DNA from: Nitrospirota bacterium
GTDB taxonomy: Bacteria > Nitrospirota > Nitrospiria > Nitrospirales > Nitrospiraceae
DNA length: 8,923 bases
Direction: 5' to 3'
Assembly: GCA_020028195.1 (NCBI GenBank)
Contig: JAHWYE010000051.1
Span: 1 to 8,923, forward strand
The first letter of the stretch is position 1; each line of letters starts with the position of its first letter. The translations under genes were made by a program, and so were the position numbers. The notes under the pieces are model-generated. The model worked only from the letters and a program-made list of their open reading frames with translations, searched no databases and had not been told where the DNA came from. Of the stretch, positions 6,516-8,923 are shown piece after piece.

Positions 6516-7391
6516 ATGCCGAATCTCAACACCGTCCCAAGTTCAGAGACCCTGAGAGCGAGAGGACGACCGATTCCGCTCAATTCCGGTGCCTTGCTCA
6601 TGGGAGTCCTCAACGTGACGCCCGATTCATTTTCGGACGGCGGGCGGTATCACCAGCCGGAAGCTGCGGTTGAACATGCCTTGGCCATGATTGAGCAGGG
6701 AGCTGACCTCATCGACATCGGGGCTGAATCGTCACGGCCTGGATCTGATCCGGTGGAAGAGGAAGAAGAAATCCGTCGGTTGCTGCCGGTGATCACGGCA
6801 GTCTGCCGTCAGGCCTCCGTTCCGGTGTCAGTTGACACGACGAAGGCCGGCGTGGCCCGACGAGCGCTTGACGCCGGCGCAGCTATCGTCAACGACATCA
6901 GCGCGCTTCGGTTCGATCCCATGATGGGGCAGGTCGTGACCCAGGCAGGCGCCGGGCTCGTTCTGATGCACATGCAGGGCACCCCGAAGTCTATGCAATG
7001 CGACCCGCAGTACCGCGATGTCGTCGCTGAAGTCCGGCATTTCTTTGTTGAGCGCATGAAAGCGGCCGAGGAGGTCGGAATCGATCCGGAACAGATCTTG
7101 CTTGACCCAGGGTTCGGGTTCGGCAAAAATGTTACCCATAACCTGACGCTGCTCACGCAGCTCGACCAATTCGCGGTCTTGGGCCGCCCGATTGTGGCAG
7201 GGGTTTCGAGAAAAGCCTTTCTCGGGCAGGTGCTGGACCGGCAGGTCGGTGAACGGCTGATGGGAACAGCGGCGGCGGTTGCGGTGGCCGTTCTGCGTGG
7301 AGCCCGGATCGTGCGGGTGCATGATGTGGGGCCCATGCGGGACGTGGTGAGGATGGTCGAAGCGATCCTCCATCCGGAGAAGAGCCGGTAG
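6516..7391 (+). CDS. folP: Dihydropteroate synthase
   Basis: Joins p-aminobenzoate to dihydropterin pyrophosphate to give dihydropteroate in folate synthesis; the target of sulfonamides. The 291 residues form one TIM-barrel domain with all family motifs: MGVLNVTPDSFSDGG (29-43), DIGAESSRPGS (67-77, the p-aminobenzoate/diphosphate loop), D107 in VSVDTTK, N126-D127 in VNDIS, LMHMQGTPKSMQ (150-161), D197 and K204 in LLDPGFGFGK, K233 in SRKAFLG, and R267/H269 in RVHDV. The ATG at 6516 is chosen because upstream codons lie in the GC-rich gap; its ribosome binding site is weak (GAGG at 6502-6505, 10 bases away). The N-terminal 28 residues before the barrel are poorly conserved, so the precise start is less sure than the identity. 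Its place between ftsH and glmM matches E. coli. Confidence 0.97.
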   Translation: MPNLNTVPSSETLRARGRPIPLNSGALLMGVLNVTPDSFSDGGRYHQPEAAVEHALAMIEQGADLIDIGAESSRPGSDPVEEEEEIRRLLPVITAVCRQASVPVSVDTTKAGVARRALDAGAAIVNDISALRFDPMMGQVVTQAGAGLVLMHMQGTPKSMQCDPQYRDVVAEVRHFFVERMKAAEEVGIDPEQILLDPGFGFGKNVTHNLTLLTQLDQFAVLGRPIVAGVSRKAFLGQVLDRQVGERLMGTAAAVAVAVLRGARIVRVHDVGPMRDVVRMVEAILHPEKSR

Positions 7392-7421
7392 CAACCTGCT
7401 CCGCTTTCCACGTTTTGGAAT

Positions 7422-7430
7422 GGGAAGAGG
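7422..7430 (+). promoter_or_regulatory. Ribosome binding site of glmM
   Basis: GGGAAGAGG ends 7 bases before the ATG at 7438. An in-frame ATG at 7420 lies on top of this site and would add six residues foreign to the family, so 7438 is the better start. Confidence 0.8.
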
Positions 7431-7437
7431 AAACGAG

Positions 7438-8787
7438 ATGCGCAAACTGTTCGGAACAGACGGCGTCCGGGGCGTCGCCAACCTGGAACCGATGACCAGC
7501 GAGACGGCCATGAAGCTCGGGCGCGCGGCCGCCTATCTATTCCTCCGACGGACGGGACGCCATCAGATCGTCATCGGGAAAGATACTCGACTATCCGGCT
7601 ACATGCTGGAATCGGCGCTGACGTCCGGCATTTGCTCGATGGGCGTGGATGTGCTCTTGGTCGGGCCCATGCCGACTCCCGCGATTGCGTTTCTGACCAG
7701 GAGCCTCCGAGCGGATGCAGGCGTCGTGATCTCGGCCTCGCATAATCCCTACCAGGACAACGGGATCAAGTTTTTTTCGAGCGACGGATTCAAGCTTCCT
7801 GACGAAATGGAAGCGCGGATGGAATCGCTGATCGTTTCCGGCGAAATCGAGCATCTGCGTCCGACCGCAGAGGCGGTGGGCAAGGCCTACCGGATCAACG
7901 ACGCGGAAGGACGGTATATTGAGTTCGTCAAACGATCGTTGCCGAGAGAGATGGACTTCCAAGGTCTCAAGGTGGTCGTGGATTGCGCGAACGGCGCTGC
8001 CTACAAAGTCTCTCCGACAGTGTTGCGGGAGTTGGGGGCGACCGTCGAGGTGATCGGCGATAAACCGGATGGGATGAATATCAATGCCGCCTGTGGCGCC
8101 GTGCACCCGGAACGACTCCAGGAGGCAGTGCGAACGCATAGAGCCGACGTGGGACTAGCCCAGGACGGGGATGCCGATCGGGCGGTGTTCGTATGCGACC
8201 AGGGAACCATCGTGAGTGGCGACCACATCATAGCGGCACTTGCCCTTGATCTCCGGGCGCGTGGGCACTTGAAGCGAGACACCGTTGTCGGGACCGTCAT
8301 GAGCAATTTCGGTCTCGAATTGGCTGTTGGGAAGGCTGGCATCACGCTGGTTCGAACGCCCGTGGGTGATCGGTATCTGCTGGAGCGGATGCTCGCAGAT
8401 GGCTACAACTTCGGCGGCGAGCAGTCAGGGCACTTCATTCTCCTCGACCATAATACGACGGGTGATGGGCTCATTTCAGGACTCCAGGTCTTGTCCCTGA
8501 TGAAGCGGACCGGCCGCCCCCTATCCGACCTGGTCAAGTGCATGAAGGCGGTCCCGCAAATCCTCCTCAATGTTCAGGTGAAGGAAAAACCTGACCTGGC
8601 AGGACTGCCGGAGATTGGGCGAGCCGTTCAAGCAGGGGAAGCCAAGTTGAACGGCACTGGCCGTGTGCTGATCCGATACTCCGGCACAGAACCGCTGCTT
8701 CGGATCATGGTTGAAGGGGAACAGGAGTCGCTGATCCGGTCAGTGGCCGATGAGTTGGCCGAGGTGGTTCGTTCGCGTCTCGGGTAA
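7438..8787 (+). CDS. glmM: Phosphoglucosamine mutase
   Basis: Interconverts glucosamine-6-phosphate and glucosamine-1-phosphate on the route to UDP-N-acetylglucosamine, the precursor of peptidoglycan and lipopolysaccharide. The 449 residues match the usual length (about 445-450). The N-terminus MRKLFGTDGVRG is the family hallmark. The phosphoserine loop is ISASHNPYQDNG with catalytic S101; the metal loop DGDADR has D243, D245 and D247; the sugar-binding loop is GGEQSGH (326-332), the GEQSG form being typical of GlmM rather than of phosphoglucomutase or phosphomannomutase; the C-terminal phosphate-binding loop is RYSGTEPLLR (413-422). The start is fixed by GGGAAGAGG. It follows folP by 46 bases with no visible terminator and probably shares its transcript. 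The protein normally needs phosphorylation of S101 for activity. Confidence 0.98.
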   Translation: MRKLFGTDGVRGVANLEPMTSETAMKLGRAAAYLFLRRTGRHQIVIGKDTRLSGYMLESALTSGICSMGVDVLLVGPMPTPAIAFLTRSLRADAGVVISASHNPYQDNGIKFFSSDGFKLPDEMEARMESLIVSGEIEHLRPTAEAVGKAYRINDAEGRYIEFVKRSLPREMDFQGLKVVVDCANGAAYKVSPTVLRELGATVEVIGDKPDGMNINAACGAVHPERLQEAVRTHRADVGLAQDGDADRAVFVCDQGTIVSGDHIIAALALDLRARGHLKRDTVVGTVMSNFGLELAVGKAGITLVRTPVGDRYLLERMLADGYNFGGEQSGHFILLDHNTTGDGLISGLQVLSLMKRTGRPLSDLVKCMKAVPQILLNVQVKEKPDLAGLPEIGRAVQAGEAKLNGTGRVLIRYSGTEPLLRIMVEGEQESLIRSVADELAEVVRSRLG

Positions 8788-8793
8788 GATCCT

Positions 8794-8923
8794 TTGCTCC
8801 TTCCTTTGACCGTTTCTTTCCTTGCAGGATTAGCGCTCGGTTCCTATCTTCCCTACCTTCCCGTCACAACCCTCATGTTGCTGACCCTCGCCGGAATCGT
8901 GCTGACCCACCTCGAACGGCAAC
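8794..8923 (+). CDS. N-terminal fragment of a hydrophobic membrane protein, possibly ComEC/Rec2-like
   Basis: After the glmM stop (8785-8787) the same frame stays open to the window end. The likeliest start is TTG at 8794, giving a peptide beginning MLLPLTVSFLAGLALG and running for 43 residues before the cut; TTG at 8806 and ATG at 8875 are alternatives. It is strongly hydrophobic, consistent with two closely spaced membrane segments (about residues 5-20 and 24-38), and ends in a charged THLERQ. A short start followed by a FLAGLALG-like segment is reminiscent of ComEC/Rec2 DNA-uptake channel proteins, but only the least conserved part is visible. The ribosome binding site is weak. The gap from glmM is 6 bases, so it would be cotranscribed. 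Coding is likely; the family is a guess. Confidence 0.45.
   Translation, partial: MLLPLTVSFLAGLALGSYLPYLPVTTLMLLTLAGIVLTHLERQ

Noticed and set aside
5366..6613. Long antisense open frame (415 codons) opposite ftsH and the folP start.
   Set aside because: It is a shadow of GC-rich coding DNA: the protein has no recognisable motif and the opposite strand encodes intact ftsH and folP. Other long antisense frames (for example 4283-5320 and 2253-3092) are rejected for the same reason.
8788..8820. Pyrimidine-rich stretch after glmM as a transcription terminator.
   Set aside because: There is no stem before the T-rich bases, and a hydrophobic reading frame runs through them.

Overview
The window is an ordinary, densely packed stretch of bacterial core chromosome, G+C-rich (about 60% by eye). 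Eight complete genes and one gene cut off by the window end all lie on the + strand. I see no mobile element, CRISPR array, tRNA or rRNA gene, phage gene or defence gene. The gene set and protein motifs fit a free-living Gram-negative-type bacterium. The combined order, and a resemblance I remember rather than tested, make me think of Nitrospirota (Nitrospira-like), but the sequence alone does not prove this.

Layout. Positions 1-89 are a short leader or the tail of an upstream gene, ending in a strong ribosome binding site. Then follow a small protein with two CBS domains (90-482), hemB for porphobilinogen synthase (492-1475), ribF for riboflavin kinase/FAD synthetase (1486-2433), tilS for tRNA-Ile lysidine synthetase (2430-3938) and hpt for hypoxanthine phosphoribosyltransferase (3944-4492). 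These five are nearly contiguous, with gaps of 9, 10 and 5 bases and one 4-base ATGA overlap, so they look like one transcription unit. A 93-base gap with a plausible promoter leads to ftsH (4586-6400). A 115-base gap with small GC-rich hairpins leads to folP (6516-7391), and a 46-base gap leads to glmM (7438-8787). After glmM a hydrophobic reading frame starts at a probable TTG (8794) and runs off the window; it resembles the N-terminus of a ComEC/Rec2-type membrane protein.

How the genes relate. They are housekeeping functions: tetrapyrrole, flavin and folate cofactor synthesis (hemB, ribF, folP), decoding fidelity (tilS), purine salvage (hpt), membrane protein quality control (ftsH) and cell-wall precursor supply (glmM). 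Two well-known conserved neighbourhoods are joined here: tilS-hpt-ftsH, as in Bacillus-type genomes, and ftsH-folP-glmM, as in Escherichia coli. No undescribed system is evident. The most notable single point is the hybrid Cys/Asp/Cys metal site of HemB.
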